Below are positions 41,774 to 51,669 of a stretch of 64,000 nt of DNA, piece by piece. This DNA is from Marinobacter sp. SS13-12. GTDB lineage: Bacteria; Pseudomonadota; Gammaproteobacteria; Pseudomonadales; Oleiphilaceae. Made by a program: the position numbers and the translations under genes. Below the pieces are notes generated by a model, which worked only from the letters and a program-made list of their open reading frames with translations, did not search any database and was not told the origin of the DNA. Where the stretch lies: assembly GCF_030227115.1 (NCBI RefSeq), contig NZ_JASSUA010000001.1, positions 124,001 through 188,000 on the forward strand, read 5' to 3'. How positions within the stretch are numbered: position 1 is the stretch's first letter; every line of letters begins with the position of its first letter.

Positions 41774-43264
41774 TTACTGCATGCGGATGGAGAAGTTGGT
41801 TTCGGCTACTGCATCGCTATGGAACCAACGCGCCGTGATGGTCTTGGTTTCGGTGTAGAACTTCACCGCCTGCTTGCCATAGGCATGCTGGTCACCGTAG
41901 AAGGAGCCTTTCCAGCCGGTGAAGGAGAAGAACGGCAGAGGTACCGGAATGGGTACGTTGATACCCACCTGGCCCACTTCGATTTCATGCTGGTAGTGGC
42001 GTGCCGCACCACCGGAGTTGGTAAAGATGGAGGTGCCATTACCGTAAGGGTTGTCGTTTACCAGGGCGATGGCATCCGCCAGGGTATCCACTTCCATGCA
42101 GGTCAGCACCGGGCCAAAGATTTCTTCCTTGTAGATATCCATATCCGCCTTGACGCCCGAGAACAGCGTAGGGCCAACCCAGTTGCCGTCCGGCAGGCCG
42201 TCGACGGTGCAGTTGCGGCCATCCAGCAGCAGGTTGGCGCCTTCTTGCTCACCGCGGGTAATCAGCGACTCAACGCGCTCTTTCGCCTTTTGGCTGATGA
42301 TGGGGCCGTAGCTCGCCGACTTATCGTTCCAGGCGCCGGGCTTGGCTGCGGCCAGAGCTTCCTTCACTTCCGGGATCCACTCCTGGGCTTCGCCCACAAA
42401 GACCGCCACGGAAATGGCCATGCAACGCTGGCCGGCGGCACCAACCGACGCGCCCACCAGGGCCTTGACCACCTGATCCTTGTCCGCATCCGGCAGAACG
42501 ACCATGTGGTTCTTGGCACCAGCGAAGCTTTGTACACGCTTCATGTTGCGGGTACCCGTTTCATAGATATAACGGCCCACCGGTACGGAACCGACGAAGG
42601 ACACCGCCTTGATGGCCGGATCGGTCAGCAGCACATCCACCTGTTCCTTGCCACCATGTACTACCTGCAGCACACCCTTGGGTGCACCGGCCTGCTCAAA
42701 CAGTTCAGCCAGGCGCATCGGGGTCAGCGGGTCCTGCTCGGACGGCTTGAGGATAAACGTGTTGCCGCTGGCGATGGCCATGGGGAACATCCACAGCGGA
42801 ATCATCGCCGGGAAGTTGAACGGGGTGATACCGGCGCAGACGCCCAGGGGCTGGGTGTAGGAATAGGTGTCGACTCCACGGGCCACGTTCTCAACAGTCT
42901 CACCCATCATCAGGGACGGAATGTTGGCCGCGTGCTCGACAACCTCAATGCCACGCCATACGTCGCCTTTGGCATCCTCGAAGGTCTTACCGGTTTCACT
43001 GGACAGAATCTCGGCGATTTCGTCGTGGTGTTCTTTCAGCAGTGCCTGGTAACGCATCATCACCCGGGCACGCTCGGAAACCGGGGTTTCTTTCCAGGCC
43101 TTGAACACCTCACCGGCATTATCGATGGCACGGCGCATTTCGTCGGCAGTGGTGCACGGCGCGCGGGCAATTACTTCGTTGGTGGCTGGATCAGTAACGT
43201 CAATCCACTGGTCAGTCTGGCTTTCTACGAACTCACCAGCGATATAAAGGGGTACGTTTTTCAT
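41774..43264 (-). CDS. mmsA: CoA-acylating methylmalonate-semialdehyde dehydrogenase
   Basis: ATG 43264 ([15 protein letters not shown]) has AGGG nine bases upstream; an ATG at 43282 lacks a site. The 496-residue enzyme has [36 protein letters not shown] in place of the usual ALDH glutamate motif (typical of MmsA), and catalytic Cys in [11 protein letters not shown]. It converts methylmalonate semialdehyde to propionyl-CoA. It is the first gene of the valine operon and is divergent from an AraC-type regulator. Confidence 0.94.
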   Translation of the reverse strand: MKNVPLYIAGEFVESQTDQWIDVTDPATNEVIARAPCTTADEMRRAIDNAGEVFKAWKETPVSERARVMMRYQALLKEHHDEIAEILSSETGKTFEDAKGDVWRGIEVVEHAANIPSLMMGETVENVARGVDTYSYTQPLGVCAGITPFNFPAMIPLWMFPMAIASGNTFILKPSEQDPLTPMRLAELFEQAGAPKGVLQVVHGGKEQVDVLLTDPAIKAVSFVGSVPVGRYIYETGTRNMKRVQSFAGAKNHMVVLPDADKDQVVKALVGASVGAAGQRCMAISVAVFVGEAQEWIPEVKEALAAAKPGAWNDKSASYGPIISQKAKERVESLITRGEQEGANLLLDGRNCTVDGLPDGNWVGPTLFSGVKADMDIYKEEIFGPVLTCMEVDTLADAIALVNDNPYGNGTSIFTNSGGAARHYQHEIEVGQVGINVPIPVPLPFFSFTGWKGSFYGDQHAYGKQAVKFYTETKTITARWFHSDAVAETNFSIRMQ

Positions 43265-43352
43265 AGCGATGTTCCCTGTCATTGTTGTAGGTATTGGGGT
43301 CTTTACCCTCAGGTTGTCATCGATCCTAGCACAGCCCTCTGTCGCTTCATGA

Positions 43353-43381
43353 TTGACTAAGTTTCGACCATGATGGATTAT
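43353..43381 (+). promoter_or_regulatory. Predicted promoter of the AraC-type regulator gene
   Basis: TTGACT (43353-43358) and GATTAT (43376-43381) are 17 bases apart, matching five and four of six consensus positions. Transcription would begin near 43388, only about 11 bases before the first ATG (43399), so the leader is very short. Confidence 0.45.
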
Positions 43382-43398
43382 CTTTCGTTACACTAGGA

Positions 43399-44289
43399 AT
43401 GCAGCCAACGAATATGACCAGAACCTCCCAATGGCCGGTGCCACCAGACAGTATCCGTTATGTCATCCCGGACCCGGTTATACGTAGCCTGTCGCGGCAC
43501 CCCCTGACCCGTGACCTGTACCCGCTGGCTTTTGGCCACTACCGCCGCGCCGCGGGCCATCACATGCACCGGGAACACCATAACGACGATCTTTTGATCC
43601 ACTGCACGGAGGGCGAGGCCTACCTCAGTGTCGAAGACGAACCCTGCGTGGTCCGGGCCGGCGACCTGGTACTGATTCCTGCAGGAGCCGCCCACCGATA
43701 TACCGCCGCGCCGGAGAACCCATGGACAATCCATTGGGTGCACTACGCTGGCCCGCTGGCGGAAAATTTCCGTCAGCATATGGGGTTTACCGATGACATC
43801 CGCATCCAGCATATCGGGCGGCAGCCGAGGTTGCTGGTGGACTTCAATGGTTTGTTATCGGTGAGGCAAACCGGCTTCCGTACCCCCGGCCTCGTCCACG
43901 TGGCCAACCGCTTGCGGCAATTACTGGCAGCGGTTCCCCTGAGCGTTGGCGAGGCCAGTCACGCCCAGCAGCCGGACCTGGACATCATCCACAACTTCAT
44001 GCGGGAACACCTGGACGAACGCATTACCCTCGGCCAGCTGGCGGACCTGACCGGTCTCTCGCCCGCCCACTTCGCCACCCGTTACCGGGCCCTGACCGGA
44101 GTGTCTCCCATCCAGCATTTCCTGCACCTGAAGGTGGAGCAGGCCTGCCAGATGCTGGACACCACGGACCATTCCTTCACCCAGATCAGCAATATGCTGG
44201 GGTACGACGACAACTATTATTTCTCCCGCCTGTTCAAGAAAGTCATGGGCCAGTCTCCGACAGACTACCGCCACACCCACCGCCATTAA
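43399..44289 (+). CDS. AraC-family regulator, probable MmsR-like activator
   Basis: The 296-residue protein has an N-terminal cupin-type sensing domain (AAGHHMHREHHNDDLLIHCTEGEAYLSV, then VRAGDLVLIPAGAAHRYTA). A C-terminal AraC domain (about 190-290) follows, with ITLGQLADLTGLSPAHFATRYRALTG and FTQISNMLGYDDNYYFSRLFKKVMGQSPTDYR. It is divergent from mmsA, 134 bases away, the position of the mmsR activator in Pseudomonas, so control of valine degradation is likely. An in-frame ATG at 43414 is an alternative start; neither has a strong ribosome site. Confidence 0.88.
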   Translation: MQPTNMTRTSQWPVPPDSIRYVIPDPVIRSLSRHPLTRDLYPLAFGHYRRAAGHHMHREHHNDDLLIHCTEGEAYLSVEDEPCVVRAGDLVLIPAGAAHRYTAAPENPWTIHWVHYAGPLAENFRQHMGFTDDIRIQHIGRQPRLLVDFNGLLSVRQTGFRTPGLVHVANRLRQLLAAVPLSVGEASHAQQPDLDIIHNFMREHLDERITLGQLADLTGLSPAHFATRYRALTGVSPIQHFLHLKVEQACQMLDTTDHSFTQISNMLGYDDNYYFSRLFKKVMGQSPTDYRHTHRH

Positions 44290-44400
44290 TGTTCGTGATA
44301 TTCCTTTAATGAAAAGGGCTTACGGTTGAAATACTGAATCAAACCCGAATTCATTACGTATACGCTCGAACATTAACTGGCAAAGAAGGACACACTGACC

Positions 44401-45456
44401 ATGGCGAATACAAAAGCCTACGCGGCGAAATCCGCAGACTCGAAGCTGGCCCCGTTCAGTTTCGACCGTCGCGAGCCGCGCCCGGACGATGTCTCCATAG
44501 AGATCGACTACTGCGGTGTCTGCCACACCGACATCCACTTTGCCCAGAACGACTGGGGCATGACCGAATTCCCCTTGGTACCAGGCCATGAGATTATCGG
44601 CCGGGTGACCGCTGTCGGGCCCGAGGTGAAGAGCTACAAGGTGGGTGACATGGTAGGTGTCGGCTGCATGGTGGATTCCTGCCGCAGCTGTTCGGCCTGT
44701 GAATCCGGCCTTGAACAGTATTGCCTGGACGGCATGACCGGCACCTACAACGGCGTGGATCGTCACGACGGTTCCATTACCTATGGCGGCTATTCCGACA
44801 AGGTGGTCGTCAGCGAGCGCTTCGTGGTCAAGGTACCGGAAAAACTGGACCCGGCCTCCGCCGCTCCCATCCTCTGCGCCGGCATCACCACCTATTCCCC
44901 CCTTCGCCACTACGGTGTAAAAGCCGGCGACAAGGTCGGCGTGATCGGCATGGGCGGCCTTGGCCATATGGGCGTGAAATTCGCCAAGGCGCTGGGCGCG
45001 GAAGTGACGATCTTTACCCGCTCCGAAGCCAAGGTGTCCGAAGCGAAGAAACAGGGCGCTGACCATGTCATCATCTCCACCGATGACCGTCAGATGGAGG
45101 CGGCCGCGGAGACCTTCGACTTCATGCTGGACACGGTACCCGTCCAGCACGACCTGAATCCGTACCTGAACTGCCTGAAGTACGATGGCACCCACATCCT
45201 GGTTGGTCTGCTGGAGCCCGTCGACCCGGCACTGCAGGCCGGCGCCCTGGTGATGAAACGCCGGGTGCTGGGCGGCTCACTGATTGGCGGCATGCCGGAA
45301 ACCCAGGAAGTGCTGGATTTCTGCGCCGAGCACGGCATCACCTGTGACGTGGAGATGCTCGATATCAAAAACATCAACGAAGCCTACGAGCGCATGAAGA
45401 AAGGCGATGTGAAGTATCGCTTCGTGATTGACATGAAAACCCTGAAAGCCGCCTGA
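44401..45456 (+). CDS. Zinc-dependent alcohol dehydrogenase (YahK-like)
   Basis: The 351-residue MDR enzyme has the catalytic-zinc motifs CGVCHTDIHFAQNDWG and VPGHEIIGRV, and a structural-zinc set of four cysteines in DSCRSCSACESGLEQYC. The NAD(P) site is VGVIGMGGLGHMGVKFAKALG. The pattern is of cinnamyl-alcohol-type, NADPH-preferring reductases such as YahK, which act on many aldehydes. It is monocistronic with a strong hairpin at its end. Substrate is unknown. Confidence 0.9.
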   Translation: MANTKAYAAKSADSKLAPFSFDRREPRPDDVSIEIDYCGVCHTDIHFAQNDWGMTEFPLVPGHEIIGRVTAVGPEVKSYKVGDMVGVGCMVDSCRSCSACESGLEQYCLDGMTGTYNGVDRHDGSITYGGYSDKVVVSERFVVKVPEKLDPASAAPILCAGITTYSPLRHYGVKAGDKVGVIGMGGLGHMGVKFAKALGAEVTIFTRSEAKVSEAKKQGADHVIISTDDRQMEAAAETFDFMLDTVPVQHDLNPYLNCLKYDGTHILVGLLEPVDPALQAGALVMKRRVLGGSLIGGMPETQEVLDFCAEHGITCDVEMLDIKNINEAYERMKKGDVKYRFVIDMKTLKAA

Positions 45457-45464
45457 CGAAACAT

Positions 45465-45485
45465 GCCGCCAGCCCCGCTGGCGGC
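45465..45485 (+). terminator. Hairpin terminator after the alcohol dehydrogenase gene
   Basis: GCCGCCAGC (45465-45473) and GCTGGCGGC (45477-45485) form a perfect nine-bp stem with a three-base loop, nine bases past the stop codon. A short TTGCC follows rather than a true T-run. Confidence 0.7.
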
Positions 45486-45578
45486 TTGCCTACCCGGCCT
45501 GGTGTCGTTATCTTGCAGAGTACACAGTAGTAACTCCGGTTGTCAGACCCGATAACAATAACCACCAGGAGGCCCCCT

Positions 45579-46385
45579 GTGACACGCCCCCCCGTTTACA
45601 CTGAAACCACTGGCGCTGTTGTTACCATTGTTATAAACCGCCCCGAGAAACGTAACGCCGTTGACCGCAAAACCGCGAACGCCCTGCACAAGGCCTTCAC
45701 CGATTTTGAACAGAACGATGGGCTGAAAGTGGCCGTGCTTTGGGGCGAAGGCGGCAACTTCTGCGCGGGTGCCGACCTGGAAGCCGTCGGCGACCCGGAA
45801 CGGCGCAACGACATTGAGGCCACAGGGACAGCGGCTGGCCCCATGGGCCCGTCCCGCATGAAACTGTCGAAGCCCGTCATTGCAGCGGTGACCGGATATG
45901 CGGTGGCCGGCGGCCTGGAACTGGCGCTTATGTGCGACCTGAGAGTGGCGGAGAAAACGGCGACGTTCGGTGTCTTTTGCCGCCGTTGGGGCGTGCCGCT
46001 GATTGATGGTGGAACGGTACGGCTACCGCGAATTGTCGGCCATGGCCATGCCATGGACATGATCCTCACCGGGCGGCCGGTCAACGCCGAAGAAGCCAAA
46101 GCCATGGGGCTGGCGAACCGGGTTGTACCCGATGGACAGGCCCGATCCGCCGCGGAGGCCCTGGCAGCGGACATTGCCGCATTTCCCCAGACATGCCTGC
46201 GTGCCGATCGCCACTCAGCCATTCATCAGTGGGACATGAAACTGCCGGAAGCGTTGGCTGCCGAGGGTGCGGGGGGCTATCCTGTGGTGTTCGAAGAAGC
46301 TATCGAAGGTGCCGGCCGGTTTGCCGGCGGCGCCGGGCGCCATGGCGCTTTCAACAACCACGACAAACCCGGCGAGACTTCATGA
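45579..46385 (+). CDS. Crotonase/enoyl-CoA hydratase-family protein
   Basis: GTG 45579 is the likely start: AGGAGG (45567-45572) lies six bases before it, whereas the longer frame from 45540 has none. The 268-residue protein has the oxyanion segment NFCAGADLEAVG, GYAVAGGLELALMCDLRVAEK and FGVFCRRWGVPLIDGGTVRLPRIVG. An Asp replaces the Glu usual in hydratases in the last part, so isomerase or hydrolase activity is possible. It overlaps the phosphoesterase gene by four bases (ATGA at 46382-46385). Confidence 0.85.
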   Translation: MTRPPVYTETTGAVVTIVINRPEKRNAVDRKTANALHKAFTDFEQNDGLKVAVLWGEGGNFCAGADLEAVGDPERRNDIEATGTAAGPMGPSRMKLSKPVIAAVTGYAVAGGLELALMCDLRVAEKTATFGVFCRRWGVPLIDGGTVRLPRIVGHGHAMDMILTGRPVNAEEAKAMGLANRVVPDGQARSAAEALAADIAAFPQTCLRADRHSAIHQWDMKLPEALAAEGAGGYPVVFEEAIEGAGRFAGGAGRHGAFNNHDKPGETS

Positions 46386-47011
46386 GACTGGTCTGTATCT
46401 CGGACACTCACAGCATGCACCGCCAGATAACGGTGCCCGATGGCGACATCCTGATCCACGCCGGTGACTGCCTGGGCGTTGGCACCCTTGAGGAGCTGGA
46501 AGACCTGGACAACTGGTTTGCCGAACAGCCCCACCGCCACAAGATCCTGATTGCCGGCAACCACGACTGGTGCCTGCAGGATGAGCCGGCAGAGGCCGAA
46601 GCGTTGATCAGTAACGCGATTTACCTGCGGGATACTGGCACTGACATTGAGGGCCTGAAGTTCTGGGGCAGTCCCTGGACGCCGGTGTTCTTCGACTGGG
46701 CCTTCAACCTCTCGCGCGGCCCGGTCATCGCGGAGCGATGGGAACAGATTCCCGCCGATACCGATATCCTGATCACCCACGGCCCACCGGCGGGCATTCT
46801 CGACCAGGTGATCACAGCCACCCACTCCCAGTCCGTGGGCTGCGACGACCTGACACAGGAACTGGAGCGGTTACGGCTGAAAATGCACGTGTTCGGACAT
46901 ATTCACGAAAGCCATGGTCAACTCAATCGGAATGACTGCCTGTTCGTTAATGCCAGCACCTGCGACGGCAGTTTCAAACCGCTGAATCCACCAATCGTCG
47001 TGGACCTGTGA
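46382..47011 (+). CDS. Calcineurin-like metallophosphoesterase
   Basis: ATG 46382 gives a 209-residue protein that starts MRLVCISDTHSMH; the upstream open frame lies inside the crotonase gene. All metal motifs are present: SDTH, HAGD, GNHDW, THGPP and FGHIHESHG. This short type is typical of phosphodiesterases related to human MPPED. It is coupled to the crotonase gene. Substrate unknown. Confidence 0.9.
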   Translation: MRLVCISDTHSMHRQITVPDGDILIHAGDCLGVGTLEELEDLDNWFAEQPHRHKILIAGNHDWCLQDEPAEAEALISNAIYLRDTGTDIEGLKFWGSPWTPVFFDWAFNLSRGPVIAERWEQIPADTDILITHGPPAGILDQVITATHSQSVGCDDLTQELERLRLKMHVFGHIHESHGQLNRNDCLFVNASTCDGSFKPLNPPIVVDL

Positions 47012-47021
47012 GGGTTCCGGC

Positions 47022-47561
47022 TCAGCGGTCCGCAACTACCCGCTCAACCGCACTGCGAAGTTCAGGGGCATCCGGTTTTACACGACTGGGAAACGCCTCC
47101 ACAACCTCGCCCCGGGCATTCAGCACATACTTGTGGAAATTCCAGCGGGGCTGACTGCTCTGGCTGTTGATGGCCCGGAATACCGGATTGGCTTCGCCTC
47201 CGGTCACCGCCGAGGGCGCAATCATGGTGAAGCTGACGCCAAAATTAACGAAGCAGACGTTGGCAGCCTCTTCCTCGGTCGCCGCCTCCTGGCGGAAATC
47301 ATCACTGGCAAAGCCAACGACCACCAGGCCCTTGTCGCTGTACTCCTTGTGCAGCGCTTCGAGCCCCTCAAACTGCCCGGTGTAGCCGCAGCGGCTGGCG
47401 GTATTGACCACCAGCATGGGTTTACCGGCGGCGATGTCGCACAGGTTGACGGAATCCGACGAATGCAGCTTTCGCAGGTCATGATTGAGGAAGGCCGGAC
47501 ACTCAGCGGCCATCACCGACGCTGAGGACAAGATGAAAATCACGGCAATCAGGGCTCGCAT
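47022..47561 (-). CDS. Exported glutathione-peroxidase-like thiol peroxidase
   Basis: ATG 47561 has GGAG eight bases upstream and gives a 179-residue protein with a signal peptide (MRALIAVIFILSSASVMAA). The GPx motif NTASRCGYTGQFEGLEALHKEY carries the peroxidatic Cys, VVGFASDDF stands in place of the usual Gln motif GFPCNQF, and WNFHKYVLNARGEVV supplies the Trp and Asn. The Gln of the catalytic tetrad is replaced (SDDF), a variation from classical GPx. It probably reduces periplasmic peroxides with thioredoxin-like partners. Confidence 0.85.
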   Translation of the reverse strand: MRALIAVIFILSSASVMAAECPAFLNHDLRKLHSSDSVNLCDIAAGKPMLVVNTASRCGYTGQFEGLEALHKEYSDKGLVVVGFASDDFRQEAATEEEAANVCFVNFGVSFTMIAPSAVTGGEANPVFRAINSQSSQPRWNFHKYVLNARGEVVEAFPSRVKPDAPELRSAVERVVADR

Positions 47562-47630
47562 ATCGGCTTCTCCATAGGGCATCATCATTGATCATTCTAT
47601 GCTTACGCTCTGGCCAGCAAAACAGTTTCT

Positions 47631-49337
47631 ATGACGCCCGTATCAACCCCACATTCCTCCATTCCCGGCACCGCCGACCTGGACAATCCGCTGTACTATC
47701 TCGAAAACTTCGAGACGGTGGTACGCTGGGTACGCCGGCACCACAGTGATTTGCTGACCGCAGAGGAAACCGGGCACATAGACAGCCTGCTGGCGCTGAA
47801 CCAGCCGGAGCGGGCACTGGTGGCGCGGCTGGTGATGCGCACGGGCGAGCTGTTCCGGGTGGAAAAGCTTAACTACCCCGAGTTTGGCATCCCGGTGGCT
47901 GACGCTGCCAGCGGATTGTCGCGCAGCGGCTGGATTGATGACGCCCCGGACATCCTCCTGGCTGAGGTCTTTCGACTGTTCACCCTTGCTGAACTTCGCC
48001 CTGCCCTGGCCGACCGGATCTCCGCGACTGGCTTGCCGGCCGCTGCCGCCAAGGGACTGCTGAAAGACACACTGATCCCCCTGCATCCAGATCCCGCTCC
48101 CGTGGAACACTGGCTGCCAAACCTGCCCACCCGGGTAATCCGACTGAACCACATGCCCCTGTTTGATTGCCTGAGGCTGATGTTCTTCGGCAATCTGCGC
48201 CAGAGCTGGTCCGATTTCGTGCTGGTGGAACTGGGTCACCAACAATACGAACAGGTCCCCCTCTCTGCTGAATCCCGCGCCTTTGACGAACGCGACGATG
48301 TGGATCGCTACCTGGTCATGCATCACTGCCGCGAACGCCTGGACAACGGCGAATCACCGGAAACCGTATGGCAGGAGGTGCCGGCCGCCTCCGACAATTC
48401 CTGGCTGGAAAGTCGGCGTGGCCGCTTATTGTTTGAACTGGGCAAGCTGGCAGAACGTGGCCGGAACACAGAGCTGGCACTGGCCGCCTATGAGCAAAGT
48501 GGCCACCGTGAAGCCCGCCTGCGGCAATTGCGCCTGCTGGAACGGCTGAAGCGATACCGCGAAGCCTGGCAGCTAATCATGGCCGCCGGTGAGGAGCCAA
48601 GGTTTGGCGCGGAAGAACGAGGGCTTGAACGCATCGAGTCACGCCTGGCCAAAAAACTGGGTAAAACCCCGCCTCCGCCATCCGCACGCCCGGCGCTAAC
48701 AGCCTTTACCCTGGAGCTGGACAATCCGGAGGGCCACTCGGTGGAATGGGTGGCCATGGAACACCTGTCCCAGCCGGAAGCGCCGGTTGCCTACGTGGAA
48801 AACACCCTGATCAACGGCCTGTTTGGCCTGCTGTGCTGGCCGGCCCTGTTCGCCCCTGTTCCCGGCGCCTTCTTCCATCCCTTCCACACCGGGCCGGTGG
48901 ATCTGTATCGGGAGGATTTTGTGGAGCGCCGGCAAGCACTGTTTGACGACTGCCTGGGCGCCCTTGCCACCAACGATTATAAATCCCGGATCCGTAACAC
49001 CTGGCGGCAGAAGCAGGGCACTGCTTCGCCCTTCGTAATCTGGCCGGTGCTCTCTGAGGACCTGTTAAACCTGGCGCTGGAATGCATCCCCACCCACCAC
49101 CTGGAGCCGATGTTCCGGCGCCTGCTGGATAACCTGCGGGAACACCGCAGCGGTTTTCCCGACCTGATCCGCTTTCAACCCGGCCATTCCGACCCGAACC
49201 GGCGCTATGAGATGATCGAAGTAAAAGGCCCCGGTGATCGTCTGCAGGATCACCAGACCCGCTGGCTGGAGTTCTGCGTTGAACAGGATATTCCGGTGTC
49301 CGTCTGCTACGTCCGCTGGACCGGGACTGGCGAATGA
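47631..49337 (+). CDS. FAN1-like VRR-NUC nuclease
   Basis: The 568-residue protein ends in a VRR-NUC domain: FPDLIRFQPGH, then EMIEVKGPGDRLQDHQTRWLEF, with the Asp, Glu-Val-Lys and Gln typical of the PD-(D/E)XK nuclease fold. The N-terminal and middle parts (SAP-like and helical TPR-like segments, for example ALAAYEQSGHREARLRQL) match bacterial FAN1 in arrangement. FAN1 cleaves 5' flaps and interstrand crosslinks. It overlaps the helicase gene by four bases (ATGA at 49334-49337), implying joint function in repair. Confidence 0.88.
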   Translation: MTPVSTPHSSIPGTADLDNPLYYLENFETVVRWVRRHHSDLLTAEETGHIDSLLALNQPERALVARLVMRTGELFRVEKLNYPEFGIPVADAASGLSRSGWIDDAPDILLAEVFRLFTLAELRPALADRISATGLPAAAAKGLLKDTLIPLHPDPAPVEHWLPNLPTRVIRLNHMPLFDCLRLMFFGNLRQSWSDFVLVELGHQQYEQVPLSAESRAFDERDDVDRYLVMHHCRERLDNGESPETVWQEVPAASDNSWLESRRGRLLFELGKLAERGRNTELALAAYEQSGHREARLRQLRLLERLKRYREAWQLIMAAGEEPRFGAEERGLERIESRLAKKLGKTPPPPSARPALTAFTLELDNPEGHSVEWVAMEHLSQPEAPVAYVENTLINGLFGLLCWPALFAPVPGAFFHPFHTGPVDLYREDFVERRQALFDDCLGALATNDYKSRIRNTWRQKQGTASPFVIWPVLSEDLLNLALECIPTHHLEPMFRRLLDNLREHRSGFPDLIRFQPGHSDPNRRYEMIEVKGPGDRLQDHQTRWLEFCVEQDIPVSVCYVRWTGTGE

Positions 49338-51613
49338 GCGAACTCAAGGTGGCGGTGCGCACTCTCTGCGAGTTCGCCGCCCGCAAGGGTGACCTGGACT
49401 TGCGCTACACGCCGGCACCCACGTCGGAAGAAGGCATTGCCGGCCATGGCGCCGTGCAGGCACGTCGCGGGCCAAGGTATCAAAGCGAGGTTGCACTGGC
49501 CGGCCAGTGCGGCAAACTGATGGTCAGTGGCCGGGCCGACGGGTACGACCCGATCGCCGGCCGGCTGGAAGAAATCAAGACTCACCGTGGCGACCTGTCC
49601 CGGGTGCGGGAGGCCCAGCGCAACCTGCACCGGGCGCAGCTGAGGGTTTACGGGGCGCTGCTGTGCCGTCAGGAAACGCTGAAAACGATCGATCTGGCGC
49701 TGATCTACTACGATGTGGGCAAGGACAAAGAGACGCCCATCACCGAAACCGCCAGCGCCGACGAACTCTGGCAGGAACTGGAACAACTCTGTGCCATCTA
49801 CAGCGACTGGGCGGAACAGGAGGCCAGTCACCGGCAGGAAAGGGACGGGGCGCTGGCACGGCTGACATTTCCCTTCCCTGACTTCCGCCCTCAGCAACGC
49901 GCTCTGGCGGAAACCGTTTACAAGAGCACCCTTCGCCACCGAACGTTGCTGCTGGAAGCCCCCACAGGTCTCGGCAAGACTCTGGGCACTCTATTCCCGG
50001 CCCTTATGGCAATGCCTGCGGCCAAACAGGACAGGCTGTTCTACCTCACCAGCCGCAACACCGCTCGCCACCTGGCGGTGGATGCCGTTCATCTTTTGCG
50101 GGAGAAGCAACCGGGCGCGCTGCCCTTACGAACCCTGGAACTGGTCGCCAAGGACCACGCCTGCGAACACCCGGACAAGGCCTGCCACGGCGACGCCTGC
50201 CCGCTGGCCAAGGGCTTCTTCGACCGGCTTCCAGAGGCTCGGGCAGACGCCGCCAATCACACCGGCGCCCTGACCCAGCCGGTACTGGCTGACATCGCCA
50301 GCCAGCACGGCATCTGCCCCTACTTCCTGGCCCAGGAAATGGCCCGCTGGTGTGATGTCGTCGTTGCCGATGTTAACCGGATGTTCGACCAGTCCGCCCT
50401 GCTCCACGCGCTGGTCCGGCAGAATGACTGGAAAGCCAGCTTGCTGATCGACGAGGCTCACAACCTGGTGGACCGGGCCAGGGGCATGTACTCGGTGGAA
50501 CTGAGCCAGACCCGCCTGCTGCGGATTCGGCGGCAGGCACCCAGGGCACTGAAGCCCAGCCTGGACGGGGTGTCCCGGGCCTGGCAATCGGTGATCCGGG
50601 ATCATGCCCCTGATATCAGGCGTGAACCGGTGATTCTGGATAACCTGCCCGGCTCACTGACCGGCGCGCTGAACCGCCTGGTTTCGGCCATTACCGACTA
50701 CCTGGCCGACCATCCACCGGACCTGGCGCTGCAGGAACTGATGTTCGAAAGCCTGGCCTTTACCAAACTGGCGGAGGTGTTCGGCGACCACTCCCTGTGC
50801 GAACTGGTCAGGCCCGGTCGTGGCAAGGCGCAACTGGCCATCCGTAACCTCATCCCGGCAGACTTCCTCAGGCCTCGCTTCGAGGCTGCTGACAGCACCC
50901 TGCTGTTCTCCGCCACCCTGTCACCCGGCATCTATTACCGTGACTTGCTGGGCATGCCGGAAGACACCTGCTTCCAGTCGCTGCCCGGTCCGTTTTCTGC
51001 CGACCAGCTCAGCGTGCATTTCACCCCAAGCATCAGCACCCGCCAGGCCCATCGCGAACGCTCACTGGTACCCATTGCAGAACTCATTGCCCGCCAATAC
51101 CACGAGAGGCCCGGCAACTACCTGGCCTTTTTCAGCAGTTTTGCCTACCTCAACCGCGTACGCAATGCCCTGGCTGACCTAGCGCCTGACATCCCCCTGC
51201 GAGCCCAGCAACCAGGCATGTCCGGCGAGGAACGCAGGGCATTCCTGGACGGTTTCCGGGAAGACAATTCCGGCGTTGCCTTTGCCGTACTCGGCGGCGT
51301 ATTCAGCGAAGGCATCGACCTGCCCGGCGACCGCCTGATCGGCGCCTTTGTCGCCACCCTGGGCCTGCCACCGTTTGATGCCTGGCACGAGATCCTGCGC
51401 CAGCGACTGCAACAGCGCTTCGGCGCCGGCCAGGCCTACACCTACCTGATCCCCGGTCTGCAGAAAGTCGCCCAGGCCGCAGGCCGGGTAATCCGCACAC
51501 CAGAGGACCAGGGCGTGATCTGGCTCATCGACGACCGCTTTCTTCAGCCCGACATCCGTCAGCTGTTGCCGGGTTGGTGGATGTCGGACAGCAATACCGG
51601 CCACCCCCTATAG
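49334..51613 (+). CDS. XPD/DinG-type helicase with N-terminal PD-(D/E)XK nuclease domain
   Basis: The 759-residue protein begins with a Cas4/RecB-like nuclease segment: H38 (GIAGHGAVQ), D69 (SGRADGYD), E80-I-K82 (LEEIKTHRG) and the Q102...Y106 motif ([10 protein letters not shown]). An SF2 helicase follows: Walker [10 protein letters not shown] (208-216), DEAH (373-376), and four cysteines 277, 284, 289 and 328 positioned for an iron-sulfur cluster. The later half has SATLSPG and the motif VI region [16 protein letters not shown]/DinG helicases unwind 5'-to-3'. It is coupled to the FAN1-like nuclease, so they probably act on the same lesions. Confidence 0.9.
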   Translation: MSELKVAVRTLCEFAARKGDLDLRYTPAPTSEEGIAGHGAVQARRGPRYQSEVALAGQCGKLMVSGRADGYDPIAGRLEEIKTHRGDLSRVREAQRNLHRAQLRVYGALLCRQETLKTIDLALIYYDVGKDKETPITETASADELWQELEQLCAIYSDWAEQEASHRQERDGALARLTFPFPDFRPQQRALAETVYKSTLRHRTLLLEAPTGLGKTLGTLFPALMAMPAAKQDRLFYLTSRNTARHLAVDAVHLLREKQPGALPLRTLELVAKDHACEHPDKACHGDACPLAKGFFDRLPEARADAANHTGALTQPVLADIASQHGICPYFLAQEMARWCDVVVADVNRMFDQSALLHALVRQNDWKASLLIDEAHNLVDRARGMYSVELSQTRLLRIRRQAPRALKPSLDGVSRAWQSVIRDHAPDIRREPVILDNLPGSLTGALNRLVSAITDYLADHPPDLALQELMFESLAFTKLAEVFGDHSLCELVRPGRGKAQLAIRNLIPADFLRPRFEAADSTLLFSATLSPGIYYRDLLGMPEDTCFQSLPGPFSADQLSVHFTPSISTRQAHRERSLVPIAELIARQYHERPGNYLAFFSSFAYLNRVRNALADLAPDIPLRAQQPGMSGEERRAFLDGFREDNSGVAFAVLGGVFSEGIDLPGDRLIGAFVATLGLPPFDAWHEILRQRLQQRFGAGQAYTYLIPGLQKVAQAAGRVIRTPEDQGVIWLIDDRFLQPDIRQLLPGWWMSDSNTGHPL

Positions 51614-51669
51614 CGGCATACCCGCCGCTTTTTGTTATGCTGCGGGATAGTTCAAAACCGGAGCATTCA

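Noticed and set aside
41660..43360. 566-residue open frame on the plus strand opposite mmsA
   Set aside because: It mirrors the high-GC codon pattern of mmsA, has no recognisable domain or ribosome site and is rich in His/Gly/Arg as antisense shadows are.
49334..50000. Cas4-like N-terminus considered as evidence of a CRISPR locus
   Set aside because: It is one domain of a DNA-repair helicase, and there are no other cas genes or repeats in the window.
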